Assembly (NCBI RefSeq): GCF_031846385.1 | Contig: NZ_JAVRHV010000001.1 | Span: 1 to 64,000 of the forward strand | Origin: Urechidicola vernalis | GTDB lineage: Bacteria > Bacteroidota > Bacteroidia > Flavobacteriales > Flavobacteriaceae | Length of the DNA: 64,000 bases | Direction: 5' to 3' | Part shown: piece by piece, positions 50,860 through 60,251 of the stretch | How positions within the stretch are numbered: the stretch's first letter is position 1 | Layout: each line of letters begins with the position of its first letter | Notes under the pieces: model-generated | What the model was told of the DNA's origin: nothing | Seen by the model: only the letters and a program-made list of their open reading frames with translations | The model's database searches: none | Program-made: the position numbers and the translations under genes

Positions 50860-53814
50860 ATGAAAAGACTAAATTTATTTATGGCAATTGCCATTACTTT
50901 ATTTATTGTTAGTTGTTCGTCTGATTCGAATAAGTATGCTGTATCAAACCATACAGATGAAAATGGATATTCTTACGAAACTGTGGCTAATGATCCAACT
51001 GGATTACGATTGTATACTCTAGATAATGGCCTAAAAGTATATTTATCACAAAATAATGATGAACCTACAATTCAAACCTTAATTCCGGTAAGAGCAGGGT
51101 CGACTTACGACCCAAAGGAAAGTACTGGATTGGCCCATTACTTGGAGCATATGGTTTTTAAGGGAACCGATAAATATGGTACATCTAATTGGGAAGAAGA
51201 GAAAAAATATCTAGATCAAATATCTGAACTATATGAAAAGCATAGGAATGAATCGGATCCAATTAAGAAAGAAACTATTTATAGAACAATAGATAGTGTC
51301 TCTTACAAGGCATCCGAATATTCAATAGCAAATGAATATGATAAAATGGTTGCTTCATTAGGTGCAACCGGAACTAACGCTGGGACTTCGAATGAACTAA
51401 CAGTTTATATGAATAAAATTCCTGCGAATGAATTGGAAAAGTTTTTAACATTAGAAAGTGAAAAATTCAGTAAACTAGTACTGCGTTTGTTCCATACAGA
51501 ATTAGAAGCTGTTTTTGAAGAGTTTAATAGAACTCAAGATAGTGATGGGAGAAAATCTAGCGCAGCTATGATGGACGGTTTGTTTCCAACACATCCTTAC
51601 GGACAACAAACTACGATAGGAATTGCAGAACATCTAAAAAACCCATCATTGATAGAAATAAATGCCTATTTCGATAAATACTATGTGCCAAGTAATATGG
51701 CAGTGATTTTGGTTGGAGATTTTGACTTCGACAAAACTATAAAAATGGTTGATAGTACATTTGGAAAGATGCAAGCGAAGGAGGTAGAGCATCCAGTCTT
51801 ACCAGTAGAACAACCATTAGATGGGGTTGTTGTTAAAGAAGTGTTTGGTCCCAGTAACGAGAATGTTACCGTAGCTTATAGAACAGATGGAGTAGGGACT
51901 AAGGATGAAAAGTACATTACTCTAATTGATATGATTTTAGCGAATAGCAGTGCAGGTTTAATGGATTTAAATTTAAATAAGAAGCAATTAGTTCAAAGGG
52001 CATCTTCTTCTCAAAGTTTTTTAAATGAATATGGTTATTTAAGGTTTAATGGTGTGCCCAAAGCAGGTCAATCTTTAGATGAAGTGAAAGAATTGATGCT
52101 AGCGCAAGTTGAATTAATAAAGAAAGGAGAATTTGACGATTGGATGTTAGATGCGGTTATAAATGACCTTAAATTAAGTCAAACTAGAGAGCAAGAAAGT
52201 GCAGGGTCATTGGTATGGGCCTATATGTCTGCTTACATAGAACGACAAGATTGGAATGATGAGGTTCGTTTTATTGATGAATTAAGAGAAATAAGTAAAG
52301 AAGATTTAATAGCATTTGCAAATGATTTTTTTACGGATGATTATGTATTAGTTTATAAACGTAAAGGAGAAGATAAAAATGTAGTAAAAGTTCAAAATCC
52401 AGGTATCACACCAATACAAATAAATAGAAATCAATCTAAGTTTGTAGAAGATTTTAATAAGATAGATTCTGAAGAAATAAAACCGCTGTATGTTGATTAC
52501 AATTCTGAAATAAAATCAGATAAATTATCCAGCGGAATTGAAATGGCATATATTGAAAATAAGAGAAATGACTTATTCAATTTAAATGTCATTTTTGATA
52601 TGGGCAAAGATCATGATAAGAAATTAGCATTGGCTGTAGGGTATTTGAAATACCTAGGAACTGATAAATATTCAGCAGAACAATTAGCGAAAGAATTTTA
52701 TAAGATAGGGGCTAGTTATAGTGTTAATACTGGCAGTGATAGATCTTATGTCTCTATTTCTGGGTTACAAGAAAACTTAGAGTCAGGATTGGAATTATTG
52801 GAACATTTAATGAGCAATGCTGTAGTTGACCAAGATGCCTATGATAATTATGTTGCAAGTATTTTAAAATCTAGACAAGACGGAAAAACGCAGAAAGGAA
52901 ATATTTTATTTACAGGATTGCGAAATTATTCTAGATATGGCGAAAATTCAAGATTAAGAGATATAATAACTGCAGAAGATTTACGAACTCAAGATCCTTC
53001 GGAATTGGTAACAATTATAAAAGGATTGAATTCATACAAACATAGAATTTTTTATTATGGTAATGAACCAAAGACATCTTTGGCTTCATTAAACAAATTG
53101 CATCAGGTTCCATCAGAATTAAAGGATTATCCTGAACCTAAAAAATATGAGCAATTAGCTACAGGTAACAGTGTTAATTTAGTAGATTTTGATATGGTAC
53201 AGGCAGAAATGGTTTTTGACGCTAAGGGACAAGAATTTGATCCTAAGAAAATGGCTTTGGCAACTGTATTTAATTCGTATTTCGGAGGTGGACTGTCTTC
53301 GATAGTGTTCCAAGAAATTAGAGAATCTAAATCTCTGGCATATGCGGCTCAGGCTGGTTATGGTTCAGCTAGTAAAGAAGGGGAAAGTGATAATGTATTT
53401 GCTTATATAGGTACACAAGCAAATAAACTACCACAAGCGGTAGATGCAATGATGGAACTAATGAATAATATGCCTAAGTCAGAAGGTCAATTCAATTCAG
53501 CGAAAGAAGCTGCGTTAAAACAAATTGCTTCACAACGTATTACTAAATCAAATATATTTTGGACTTATGAGAGTTTGAAACGTAGAGGACTTGATTATGA
53601 CAATAGGGAAGAGATGTATAAGGCGATTCAGGATATGACTATTGAAGATGTTGATGCATTCTTTAAGAACAATGTGAAAGGCCAGGATTATAGTATTTCA
53701 GTTATTGGCAACAAAAAGGACTTAGATATGAAGGCTCTTGAAAAATTAGGAGAGGTTCATGAATTAGACATTGATTATCTATTCAATTATACACCAACTG
53801 AAATTAAGAAATAA
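50860..53814 (+). CDS. M16-family zinc metallopeptidase, lipoprotein (pitrilysin/insulinase type)
   Basis: 984 residues from ATG 50860, which heads a lipoprotein signal (MKRLNLFMAIAITLFIVSC, Cys19). A 16-residue longer form would start inside the sucD terminator and is rejected. Two M16 halves in one chain: the active N-half with the inverted zinc motif HYLEH in GLAHYLEHMVFKGT and a downstream Glu (ELEAVFEEFNR), and an inactive C-half (from about residue 560), giving the clam-shell chamber for small peptides. Such enzymes occur in the periplasm of Bacteroidota. It is monocistronic between two terminators. Confidence 0.93.
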   Translation: MKRLNLFMAIAITLFIVSCSSDSNKYAVSNHTDENGYSYETVANDPTGLRLYTLDNGLKVYLSQNNDEPTIQTLIPVRAGSTYDPKESTGLAHYLEHMVFKGTDKYGTSNWEEEKKYLDQISELYEKHRNESDPIKKETIYRTIDSVSYKASEYSIANEYDKMVASLGATGTNAGTSNELTVYMNKIPANELEKFLTLESEKFSKLVLRLFHTELEAVFEEFNRTQDSDGRKSSAAMMDGLFPTHPYGQQTTIGIAEHLKNPSLIEINAYFDKYYVPSNMAVILVGDFDFDKTIKMVDSTFGKMQAKEVEHPVLPVEQPLDGVVVKEVFGPSNENVTVAYRTDGVGTKDEKYITLIDMILANSSAGLMDLNLNKKQLVQRASSSQSFLNEYGYLRFNGVPKAGQSLDEVKELMLAQVELIKKGEFDDWMLDAVINDLKLSQTREQESAGSLVWAYMSAYIERQDWNDEVRFIDELREISKEDLIAFANDFFTDDYVLVYKRKGEDKNVVKVQNPGITPIQINRNQSKFVEDFNKIDSEEIKPLYVDYNSEIKSDKLSSGIEMAYIENKRNDLFNLNVIFDMGKDHDKKLALAVGYLKYLGTDKYSAEQLAKEFYKIGASYSVNTGSDRSYVSISGLQENLESGLELLEHLMSNAVVDQDAYDNYVASILKSRQDGKTQKGNILFTGLRNYSRYGENSRLRDIITAEDLRTQDPSELVTIIKGLNSYKHRIFYYGNEPKTSLASLNKLHQVPSELKDYPEPKKYEQLATGNSVNLVDFDMVQAEMVFDAKGQEFDPKKMALATVFNSYFGGGLSSIVFQEIRESKSLAYAAQAGYGSASKEGESDNVFAYIGTQANKLPQAVDAMMELMNNMPKSEGQFNSAKEAALKQIASQRITKSNIFWTYESLKRRGLDYDNREEMYKAIQDMTIEDVDAFFKNNVKGQDYSISVIGNKKDLDMKALEKLGEVHELDIDYLFNYTPTEIKK

Positions 53815-53835
53815 AAAATTCTTGTTGGAAAATAC

Positions 53836-53872
53836 AAAAAGCCCTTTATTTTTTTAATAAAGGGCTTTTTTT
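53836..53872. terminator. Bidirectional terminator
   Basis: 15-bp perfect stem AAAAAGCCCTTTATT (53836-53850) and AATAAAGGGCTTTTT (53856-53870) with a 5-T loop, U-rich on both strands, between convergent M16 peptidase and ctaA. Confidence 0.92.
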
Positions 53873-54869
53873 ATGCTTTTGATTGAGAAAGATAGGTCAT
53901 TCGTATTGTGGCTAATAACAGAAGAATTGCAACAAATTGATGTGTTACAGCAGTATGAATTTGAACTCTTAATAACAAGGTTGCTATTCCCAATGTAACT
54001 TGGAGAAGAACGAGTCCAAAAAGAACATTCCCTATGCCTGACATTGCTGTGTTTCTCGATTTTTTGAATATATAAACTGCAAAGGCAAAAACAATCCAGG
54101 CAAATATTCTATGAAATGCCTGAACATCAAAAGGATTGTTTAAAATATCGAAATCATTAGTTCCTCTTACAGTATACCCAATTAAATTCTTTAAAACAGA
54201 ATTACTCAATTGCAGTAAATACCCTGCTTTTAATCCGGCTACAAAAGCACCATAAATAATTTGAATGATAAGTAACCCAATAAACCATTTACTTAATTTA
54301 TTTAATAAAGTGTTTGTTTTTACAGCAACGCTGTTAAAACTCAATATTAACCAATAGATATAGCACATTAAACCAAAGGCAGCTAATAAATGTATTGCAA
54401 GTCTATAATGGCTAACATGTGGATTGTCTACCAATCCACTCTTCACCATAAACCATCCCAAAAAACCTTGAAATCCACCTAAAACTAGTAGAACTATTAA
54501 TTGCTTTTTCTGTTTACTATTGAACCATTTCTTAAACCAAAAAAATGCGAATGGAATGATAAATACAATCCCAATTAAGCGACCTAATACCCGATGTAAG
54601 TATTCCCAAAAGAAAATCATTTTAAACTCGGCCAATGTCATGCCCTTATTTATTTTCTGATATTCTGGAAATTGCTGGTATTTGGCAAATGTTTCTAGCC
54701 ATTCCGCTTCATTTAAAGGAGGTATGGCACCACTAATCAACTTCCATTCTACCATTGAAAGTCCTGACTGGGTTAAACGCGTAATACCTCCTATAATTAC
54801 CATTAAGGCAACCAATACTAGACCAGAATATAGCCAAGCTGTAACGTATTTTTTCTGTAATATATTCAT
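53871..54869 (-). CDS. ctaA: Heme A synthase (COX15/CtaA family)
   Basis: 332 residues from ATG 54869 (MNILQKKYVTAWLYSG). An upstream in-frame ATG at 54905 lies beyond the -7 box and is rejected. Eight hydrophobic helices. Family motifs: GGITRLTQSGLSMVEWK near the N-terminus and the conserved His residues in FFWEYLHRVLGR, VSHYRLAIHLLAA, AFHRIFAWIVF and VTHQFVAI. It converts heme O to heme A for cytochrome oxidase. The TATCTTTG box is only 5 nt before the ATG. Partner ctaB is not in the window. Confidence 0.95.
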   Translation of the reverse strand: MNILQKKYVTAWLYSGLVLVALMVIIGGITRLTQSGLSMVEWKLISGAIPPLNEAEWLETFAKYQQFPEYQKINKGMTLAEFKMIFFWEYLHRVLGRLIGIVFIIPFAFFWFKKWFNSKQKKQLIVLLVLGGFQGFLGWFMVKSGLVDNPHVSHYRLAIHLLAAFGLMCYIYWLILSFNSVAVKTNTLLNKLSKWFIGLLIIQIIYGAFVAGLKAGYLLQLSNSVLKNLIGYTVRGTNDFDILNNPFDVQAFHRIFAWIVFAFAVYIFKKSRNTAMSGIGNVLFGLVLLQVTLGIATLLLRVQIHTAVTHQFVAILLLLATIRMTYLSQSKA

Positions 54870-54874
54870 CACTG

Positions 54875-54882
54875 CAAAGATA
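54875..54882 (-). promoter_or_regulatory. -7 element of ctaA (leaderless candidate)
   Basis: Minus-strand TATCTTTG, ends 5 nt before ATG 54869. No -33 TTG found. Confidence 0.5.
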
Positions 54883-54953
54883 ACTAAGATTGGAGAAGCT
54901 ATCAATATTATTGCACTAGAATTAGTGGAAAAATTAATTTTCGAAGAATTTAT

Positions 54954-54980
54954 TTGCCACCATATCTTTTTATATCTTTG
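54954..54980 (+). promoter_or_regulatory. Promoter of the fabG operon
   Basis: TTG (54954-54956) and TATCTTTG (54973-54980), 16-nt spacer, 26 nt before the fabG ATG. Confidence 0.6.
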
Positions 54981-55006
54981 ATATTAGAATTAAACGATTT
55001 TGTAAA

Positions 55007-55753
55007 ATGAAATTATTAGAAAATAAAACGGCTTTAATCACTGGAGCAACTAGAGGAATTGGAAAAGGAATTGCTCAAATGTATGCACAACAAGGCGCAA
55101 ATGTAGCGTTTACCTATAGTTCTTCTGTAGATGCAGCAATTGCTTTAGAAAAAGAATTGTTAGGCTATGGTGTTAAAGCAAAAGGATATCAATCTAATGC
55201 TGCAAAATTCGATGCTGCTCAAGAATTGGCTTCAGATGTTTTGAAAGAATTCGGAAGTATTGATATTTTAATTAATAACGCAGGAATAACAAAAGACAAT
55301 TTGTTGATGCGTATTTCTGAAGATGATTTTGATAAAGTAATTGAAATCAATCTTAAATCGGTATTTAATTTAACCAAAGCGGTTATTAGACCTATGATGA
55401 AACAACGCGGAGGTTCAATTATTAACATGAGTTCTGTAGTTGGGTTAAAAGGAAATGCTGGTCAATCGAATTATGCTGCATCGAAATCTGGAATCATTGG
55501 ATTTTCTAAATCAGTCGCATTAGAGTTAGGCTCTAGAAATATTAGAAGTAATGTAATTGCTCCTGGATTTATTGAAACTGAAATGACGGCAAAATTAGAT
55601 GAAGCTACTGTTGATGGTTGGAGGAAATCCATTCCTTTAAAAAGAGGAGGAACACCTGAAGATATTGCAAATGCATGCGTGTTTTTAGGTTCGGATATGA
55701 GTACATATATCACAGGACAAACATTGAGCGTTGATGGTGGAATGTTGACTTAA
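55007..55753 (+). CDS. fabG: 3-oxoacyl-ACP reductase
   Basis: 248 residues, a short-chain dehydrogenase. Cofactor motif GATRGIGKGIA (about 14-24), NNAGIT, catalytic Ser in NMSSVVGLKGN and the YxxxK pair in NYAASKSG; C-terminal YITGQTLSVDGGM as in FabG. Reduces 3-oxoacyl-ACP with NADPH in fatty acid synthesis. First gene of a likely operon with the VWA membrane protein (9 nt downstream) and SPFH protein. Confidence 0.94.
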   Translation: MKLLENKTALITGATRGIGKGIAQMYAQQGANVAFTYSSSVDAAIALEKELLGYGVKAKGYQSNAAKFDAAQELASDVLKEFGSIDILINNAGITKDNLLMRISEDDFDKVIEINLKSVFNLTKAVIRPMMKQRGGSIINMSSVVGLKGNAGQSNYAASKSGIIGFSKSVALELGSRNIRSNVIAPGFIETEMTAKLDEATVDGWRKSIPLKRGGTPEDIANACVFLGSDMSTYITGQTLSVDGGMLT

Positions 55754-55762
55754 GATTAGCAC

Positions 55763-57787
55763 TTGCCAAGTATTACAATTATATATCTAGTTTTAGCGTT
55801 TGTTGTTGCATTTTCAATAGCAATTTTTCAATATGTTAACGCTATTAAGAATAAAGAAAAAGTCAGTTATTTACTGACTTTTTTGCGTTTTATTTCCATT
55901 TTTTTAATTGGAATCTTACTTATAAACCCTAAGGTGGATCAAATTGAATTAAAGACAACGAAACCTTCTTTAGTTGTTGCTATTGATGATTCTAAATCTA
56001 TTGCAAATTTTAATCAAGAGCAGCAAGTTTTAGATTTCTTAGATCAAATAAAATCGGATGTCGCCTTGAATCAAAAATTTAATATTGACTATTATTCATT
56101 TGGAGCAGAAGTTAAAACTCTAGATTCTTTGTCCTTTTCTCATACAAATACGGGTGTTTCGAAAGCCTTATCAGAATTAAAACGACTGTATAAAAATGAC
56201 AATGCTCCGGTTTTGTTAGTCTCAGATGGTAATCAGACTATTGGAAAACCGTATGAATATTTAAGTACAAATCAACCTATTTATTCTGTGGTTGTGGGTG
56301 ATACTGTAAAATACGAAGACTTAAATATTTATCAATTAAATGTAAATAGATATACATATTTAAAGAATAAGTTTCCGGTAGAGGTATTTATAAATTATTC
56401 TGGAACAAAAAGCGTTTCACAACAATTTTCGGTGTTTACAAAAGGAAGAAGGGTGCACAGCGAGATTTTAAATTTTGACGCAGACAACACATCGAATAAA
56501 GTCTCATTTTTTTTAGAAGGAACTGCGGTTGGATTGCATTATTACTCAGTAGAGATTGATCCGCTGCCAAATGAGAAGAACCTTGTAAATAATAAAAAAA
56601 GTTTTGCGGTTGAGGTTATAAATGAACAATCTAAAACTTTAATATTGGCATCGTTTCTACATCCAGATTTAGGCGCTTTAAAGGAAAGTATTGAACAAAA
56701 TAAACAGCGTAAAGCCGAAATTAAAATTATTGGCGATGATCTAGATTTAGAAGATTATCAATCGGTGCTGTTGTATCAACCAACACAAGCGTTTGCTTCA
56801 GTATTTGATTTATTGAATTTAATGAAATTCAATTATGGAATAATTACTGGGGCAAAAACGGATTGGAATTTTTTAAATTCAGTTCAATCTGATTTTAGAA
56901 AAAATGTTATCAATCAAACAGAGAACTATCGTGCCTTTTTAAATCCTAGTTTTTCTAGTTTTAATGTAACGGATATAGATGTACAATCTTTTCCTCCGTT
57001 AGTAGATAAATTTGGAGAAGTTGAGTTTATAGTAAAAACTGATATTTTAATGTGGCAACAAATAGGTGATTATGTTAAAGAAACTCCTTTATTAGCAACT
57101 TATCAGGATGATAATTTAAGAAAGTTTATTCTATTAGGAGAAGGTATTTGGCGATGGCGTATGGCTTCTTATTCAAACACAGACTCCTTTGAGAAATTCG
57201 ACGGGTTCATGAGTAAATTGACCCAATATTTGTCTGTTTCTAATAGTAAGAAAAGGTTGATGGTAGAATCGGAACCACTGTTTTATTTGAATGGTAACAA
57301 TACAATAAGAGCTAGTTTTTTAAATAAGAATTATGAATTAAATAAAGGCGCCACTATTTGGTTAGAATTAACAAACAAACAAACTAAAGAAACAAAAAGA
57401 ATACCCTTTTCTCTTGTTGGAAACTCATATAGCGCTCAACTTGTTGATGTAACTGAAGGAGAATTTAATTATAAAGTTACCGTAGAAAACCAAAAAGAAA
57501 CATTTAACGGAACATTTAGAATGTTGAACTGGGATATAGAAGCTCAATTTAAAAGTGCAAATATCAAGCAGTTGAGAGATCTAAGCGAGCGAAGTAATGG
57601 AGTATTTTATACTTTGATAAATGCAAATAACATATTAGAAGATCTTCTAACCGATACACGATTTAGACCTGTAGAAAGCAAAGAAAGCAAGTCCAAATCC
57701 GTCATAGAATGGCAGTGGTTTTTAGGGCTAATTATCCTATCTTTGAGCATTGAATGGTTTATTAGAAAATATAACGGATTAATTTAA
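55763..57787 (+). CDS. VWA-domain membrane protein, unknown function
   Basis: 674 residues, start TTG at 55763 (no ATG in a suitable place; 9 nt after fabG). Two transmembrane helices at about 5-24 and 36-55, a large extracytoplasmic part and a third helix near the C-terminus (about 651-667). Just after the second helix is a von Willebrand A-like domain with the metal-site sequence DxSxS as Asp75-Ser77-Ser79 (AIDDSKSI) and LLVSDGNQTIG as the later Asp site. The remaining 400 residues are beta-rich. It resembles the membrane VWA proteins associated with Bat/aerotolerance or MoxR systems in Bacteroidota, but no moxR is adjacent. Function open. Confidence 0.8.
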   Translation: MPSITIIYLVLAFVVAFSIAIFQYVNAIKNKEKVSYLLTFLRFISIFLIGILLINPKVDQIELKTTKPSLVVAIDDSKSIANFNQEQQVLDFLDQIKSDVALNQKFNIDYYSFGAEVKTLDSLSFSHTNTGVSKALSELKRLYKNDNAPVLLVSDGNQTIGKPYEYLSTNQPIYSVVVGDTVKYEDLNIYQLNVNRYTYLKNKFPVEVFINYSGTKSVSQQFSVFTKGRRVHSEILNFDADNTSNKVSFFLEGTAVGLHYYSVEIDPLPNEKNLVNNKKSFAVEVINEQSKTLILASFLHPDLGALKESIEQNKQRKAEIKIIGDDLDLEDYQSVLLYQPTQAFASVFDLLNLMKFNYGIITGAKTDWNFLNSVQSDFRKNVINQTENYRAFLNPSFSSFNVTDIDVQSFPPLVDKFGEVEFIVKTDILMWQQIGDYVKETPLLATYQDDNLRKFILLGEGIWRWRMASYSNTDSFEKFDGFMSKLTQYLSVSNSKKRLMVESEPLFYLNGNNTIRASFLNKNYELNKGATIWLELTNKQTKETKRIPFSLVGNSYSAQLVDVTEGEFNYKVTVENQKETFNGTFRMLNWDIEAQFKSANIKQLRDLSERSNGVFYTLINANNILEDLLTDTRFRPVESKESKSKSVIEWQWFLGLIILSLSIEWFIRKYNGLI

Positions 57788-57799
57788 AATAAAATAAAA

Positions 57800-58624
57800 A
57801 TGGCACAACAACAATTACAATTACCAAAGGGATTATTTGGTATCATAGCAATCGCAATAGCTGGTTTGGTATTGGTCTCTAAATCTGCAATTACCATAGA
57901 TTCTGGAGAGGCCGGAGTATTATACAAAACCTTCGGTGGAGGTGTTGTAACGGATCAACCAGCATTGGGTGAAGGGTTTCAATTAGTGCTACCTTGGAAT
58001 AAAGTGTTTATTTATGAAGTTCGTCAACAAGAACTTACTGAAAAAATGAAGGTGTTATCTTCTAATGGGTTAGATATTCAATTAGAAGCAACGGCATGGT
58101 TCATGCCAGAAGTTGCGAATTTAGGAAAACTACACCAAGAGAAGGGTGCAAATTATTTAGTTAGAGTTTTAATGCCTGCAATAAGATCTGCAACTAGAAG
58201 TGTTGTTGGTAGATATACGCCGGAGCAAATTTATTCTTCTAAAAGAGATGCAATTCAGCAAGAGATTTACGATGAAACTAAAAAGATTGTAGATGATCAA
58301 TATATTGATTTAGTGGAAGTTTTAGTTAGAGATGTTACTTTACCACCTGCAATTAAGGACGCGATTGAACGCAAATTAGGACAGGAACAAGAATCACTAG
58401 AATATGAGTTTAGGCTTGTTACTGCACAAAAAGAGGCTGAAAAGGTAATTATTGAGGCACAAGGTAAAGCAGATGCAAATAGAATTTTAAGTGCTTCTTT
58501 AAATGATCAAATTTTAAGAGATAAAGGAATTGAAGCTACATTAAAATTAGCAGAATCACCGAATACGAAAGTTGTAGTAGTTGGAGGAAAAGATGGAATG
58601 CCTTTAATTTTGGGAAATAACTAA
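57800..58624 (+). CDS. SPFH/Band 7 (prohibitin-family) membrane protein
   Basis: 274 residues. One N-terminal transmembrane helix (about 10-28) followed by the SPFH domain (about 35-220: SGEAGVLYKTFGGGVV, LVLPWNKVFIYEVRQQELTEKM) and a short coiled coil (AQKEAEKVIIEAQGKADANRIL). Prohibitin homologues form large ring complexes that hold membrane proteases or lipid domains. Third gene of the fabG unit, 12 nt after the VWA gene. Closed by a strong terminator. Confidence 0.93.
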   Translation: MAQQQLQLPKGLFGIIAIAIAGLVLVSKSAITIDSGEAGVLYKTFGGGVVTDQPALGEGFQLVLPWNKVFIYEVRQQELTEKMKVLSSNGLDIQLEATAWFMPEVANLGKLHQEKGANYLVRVLMPAIRSATRSVVGRYTPEQIYSSKRDAIQQEIYDETKKIVDDQYIDLVEVLVRDVTLPPAIKDAIERKLGQEQESLEYEFRLVTAQKEAEKVIIEAQGKADANRILSASLNDQILRDKGIEATLKLAESPNTKVVVVGGKDGMPLILGNN

Positions 58625-58638
58625 AATTAATATTGTAC

Positions 58639-58675
58639 AAATAAAAAAGCCGCTCTTTGAGCGGCTTTTTTATTT
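58639..58675. terminator. Bidirectional terminator with 17-bp stem
   Basis: AAATAAAAAAGCCGCTC (58639-58655) pairs perfectly with GAGCGGCTTTTTTATTT (58659-58675) with a TTT loop, U-rich on both sides, between convergent transcripts. Confidence 0.94.
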
Positions 58676-58687
58676 GTGTTTTTTCAA

Positions 58688-59575
58688 TTAAGAAAACTGA
58701 TTAGAAACTTTCTCAGCTTTTTTACTTTCAGAATAATCGTAAAAACCTTCACCAGATTTTATACCTAATTTACCAGCGTTTACCATATTTACCAGTAATG
58801 GACATGGCGCATACTTTGGGTTTTTAAACCCGTTGTACATTACATTTAAAATAGATAAACAAACATCTAGCCCAATAAAATCTGCTAATTGCAATGGACC
58901 CATTGGGTGTGCCATTCCTAGTTTCATTACAGTATCTATCTCTTTAACACCAGCAACACCATTGTATAATGTTTCGATGGACTCATTCAACATTGGCATT
59001 AATATGCGGTTGGCAACAAAGCCAGGGTAGTCATTGACTTCTACTGGAACTTTTCCTAGTTGTTCCGATAACGCCATAATTGCTTTTGTCGTCTCATCAG
59101 AAGAAGAATACCCCCTAATAATTTCTACTAGTTTCATTATAGGGACTGGATTCATAAAGTGCATTCCAATTACTTTTGCAGGCCTTGTGGTTACAGCAGC
59201 AATTTCAGTTATAGAAATGGACGAGGTGTTTGTTGCTAATATGGTGTTAGGAGCACAGGCTTTGTCTAACATTCTAAAAATGGATAACTTTAACTCTAGG
59301 TTCTCTGTTGCGGCTTCAACTACCAAATCTACATTAGAAACGCCCTCTTCTAAATTTGTAAAAGTAGTTATGTTTTCTAATGTTGTATTCTTTTGTGCTT
59401 CAGAAATTTTATCTTTTGACAACAATCGATTTAAATTATGTTCAATTGTTACCTTGGCATTTGCAAGTGCTTCTTCAGAAATATCGACTAGGTGAACTGA
59501 AAAATTACATTGTGCAAATGTATGAGCAATACCATTTCCCATAGTTCCTGCACCTATTACTGCTATTTTCTTCAT
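58688..59575 (-). CDS. 3-hydroxyacyl-CoA (3-hydroxybutyryl-CoA) dehydrogenase
   Basis: 295 residues from ATG 59575 (MKKIAVIGAGTMGNG), which overlaps the stop of the upstream gene as ATGA; a longer frame inside that gene is rejected. Rossmann motif GAGTMGNGIAHTF, catalytic His in GMHFMNPVPIMKLVEII and NDYPGFVANRILMPMLNE, as in HBD/PaaH-type enzymes. It interconverts 3-hydroxyacyl-CoA and 3-oxoacyl-CoA. Last gene of a three-gene minus-strand operon with the Gfo/Idh oxidoreductase and the fatty acid hydroxylase, which suggests action on hydroxylated acyl chains. Confidence 0.93.
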   Translation of the reverse strand: MKKIAVIGAGTMGNGIAHTFAQCNFSVHLVDISEEALANAKVTIEHNLNRLLSKDKISEAQKNTTLENITTFTNLEEGVSNVDLVVEAATENLELKLSIFRMLDKACAPNTILATNTSSISITEIAAVTTRPAKVIGMHFMNPVPIMKLVEIIRGYSSSDETTKAIMALSEQLGKVPVEVNDYPGFVANRILMPMLNESIETLYNGVAGVKEIDTVMKLGMAHPMGPLQLADFIGLDVCLSILNVMYNGFKNPKYAPCPLLVNMVNAGKLGIKSGEGFYDYSESKKAEKVSNQFS

Positions 59576-60234
59576 TGTTTTTGTGTTTTTCGTTTTGGAG
59601 GCATCGTACCAAATACACGATCCCATATTGTGTTTGATACCCCAAATGCTTTATTAGGATATCTATAATGATGTAAAAGATGATGTCTCCAAATCCAACC
59701 AAAGTATTTCTTTGGAGGACTGTATACATGTGTTGCACGATGCAAAAATGAATACAGGAGGTACCCTAAAAAGAACCCAGGGAAAAAGCCCCATGTAAGC
59801 ACTCCATAACCAAAAATACTAAATAGTACATATTGTAATCCGAACAAAAGAGACCCCATGATCAACCCTGGAACCGGAGGCATTAATAAACGCTCAGTAT
59901 CCTTTGGGTATTGATGATGAGAGCCGTGCATAATAAAATGAAACCGTTGTACATATTTATTTTCATTAATCCAATGAAATATAAATCTGTGTAATAAGTA
60001 TTCTGTCAACGTCCAACTAAATATTGAAACAATAAACAAACTAATAAAGGTGTTTATTGGTATGTTTTTAACTACTAAAGCAATATAGATTAAGAGAATG
60101 ACAGTTAATCCATAGATAATAATATTAGAGTTTAAACTAGTTTTGGTTAAACTTTCTAAAAAGGGATTTTTAAATATTTCTGCCTTCCCTTTTTTATGTT
60201 CTGTAGTAACTTTTGATTCCATATGTTGTAGCAA
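59572..60234 (-). CDS. Fatty acid hydroxylase (FA2H/Scs7-like, sterol desaturase superfamily)
   Basis: 220 residues (a second ATG four codons in, at 60222, is also possible). Integral membrane di-iron hydroxylase. Histidine boxes: HRFIFH (82-87), HGSHH (103-107), HRATH (165-169) and HHLLHH (184-189); four hydrophobic helices around them (about 38-56, 60-78, 121-140, 146-163). The pattern HGSHHQYPKD...LLMPP is that of the fatty acid 2-hydroxylases acting on sphingolipids, lipids known in some Bacteroidota. The direct substrate is inferred. Second gene of its operon, 17 nt after the oxidoreductase. Confidence 0.9.
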   Translation of the reverse strand: MLQHMESKVTTEHKKGKAEIFKNPFLESLTKTSLNSNIIIYGLTVILLIYIALVVKNIPINTFISLFIVSIFSWTLTEYLLHRFIFHWINENKYVQRFHFIMHGSHHQYPKDTERLLMPPVPGLIMGSLLFGLQYVLFSIFGYGVLTWGFFPGFFLGYLLYSFLHRATHVYSPPKKYFGWIWRHHLLHHYRYPNKAFGVSNTIWDRVFGTMPPKRKTQKQ

Positions 60235-60251
60235 TTTTCATTGTGAATCGA

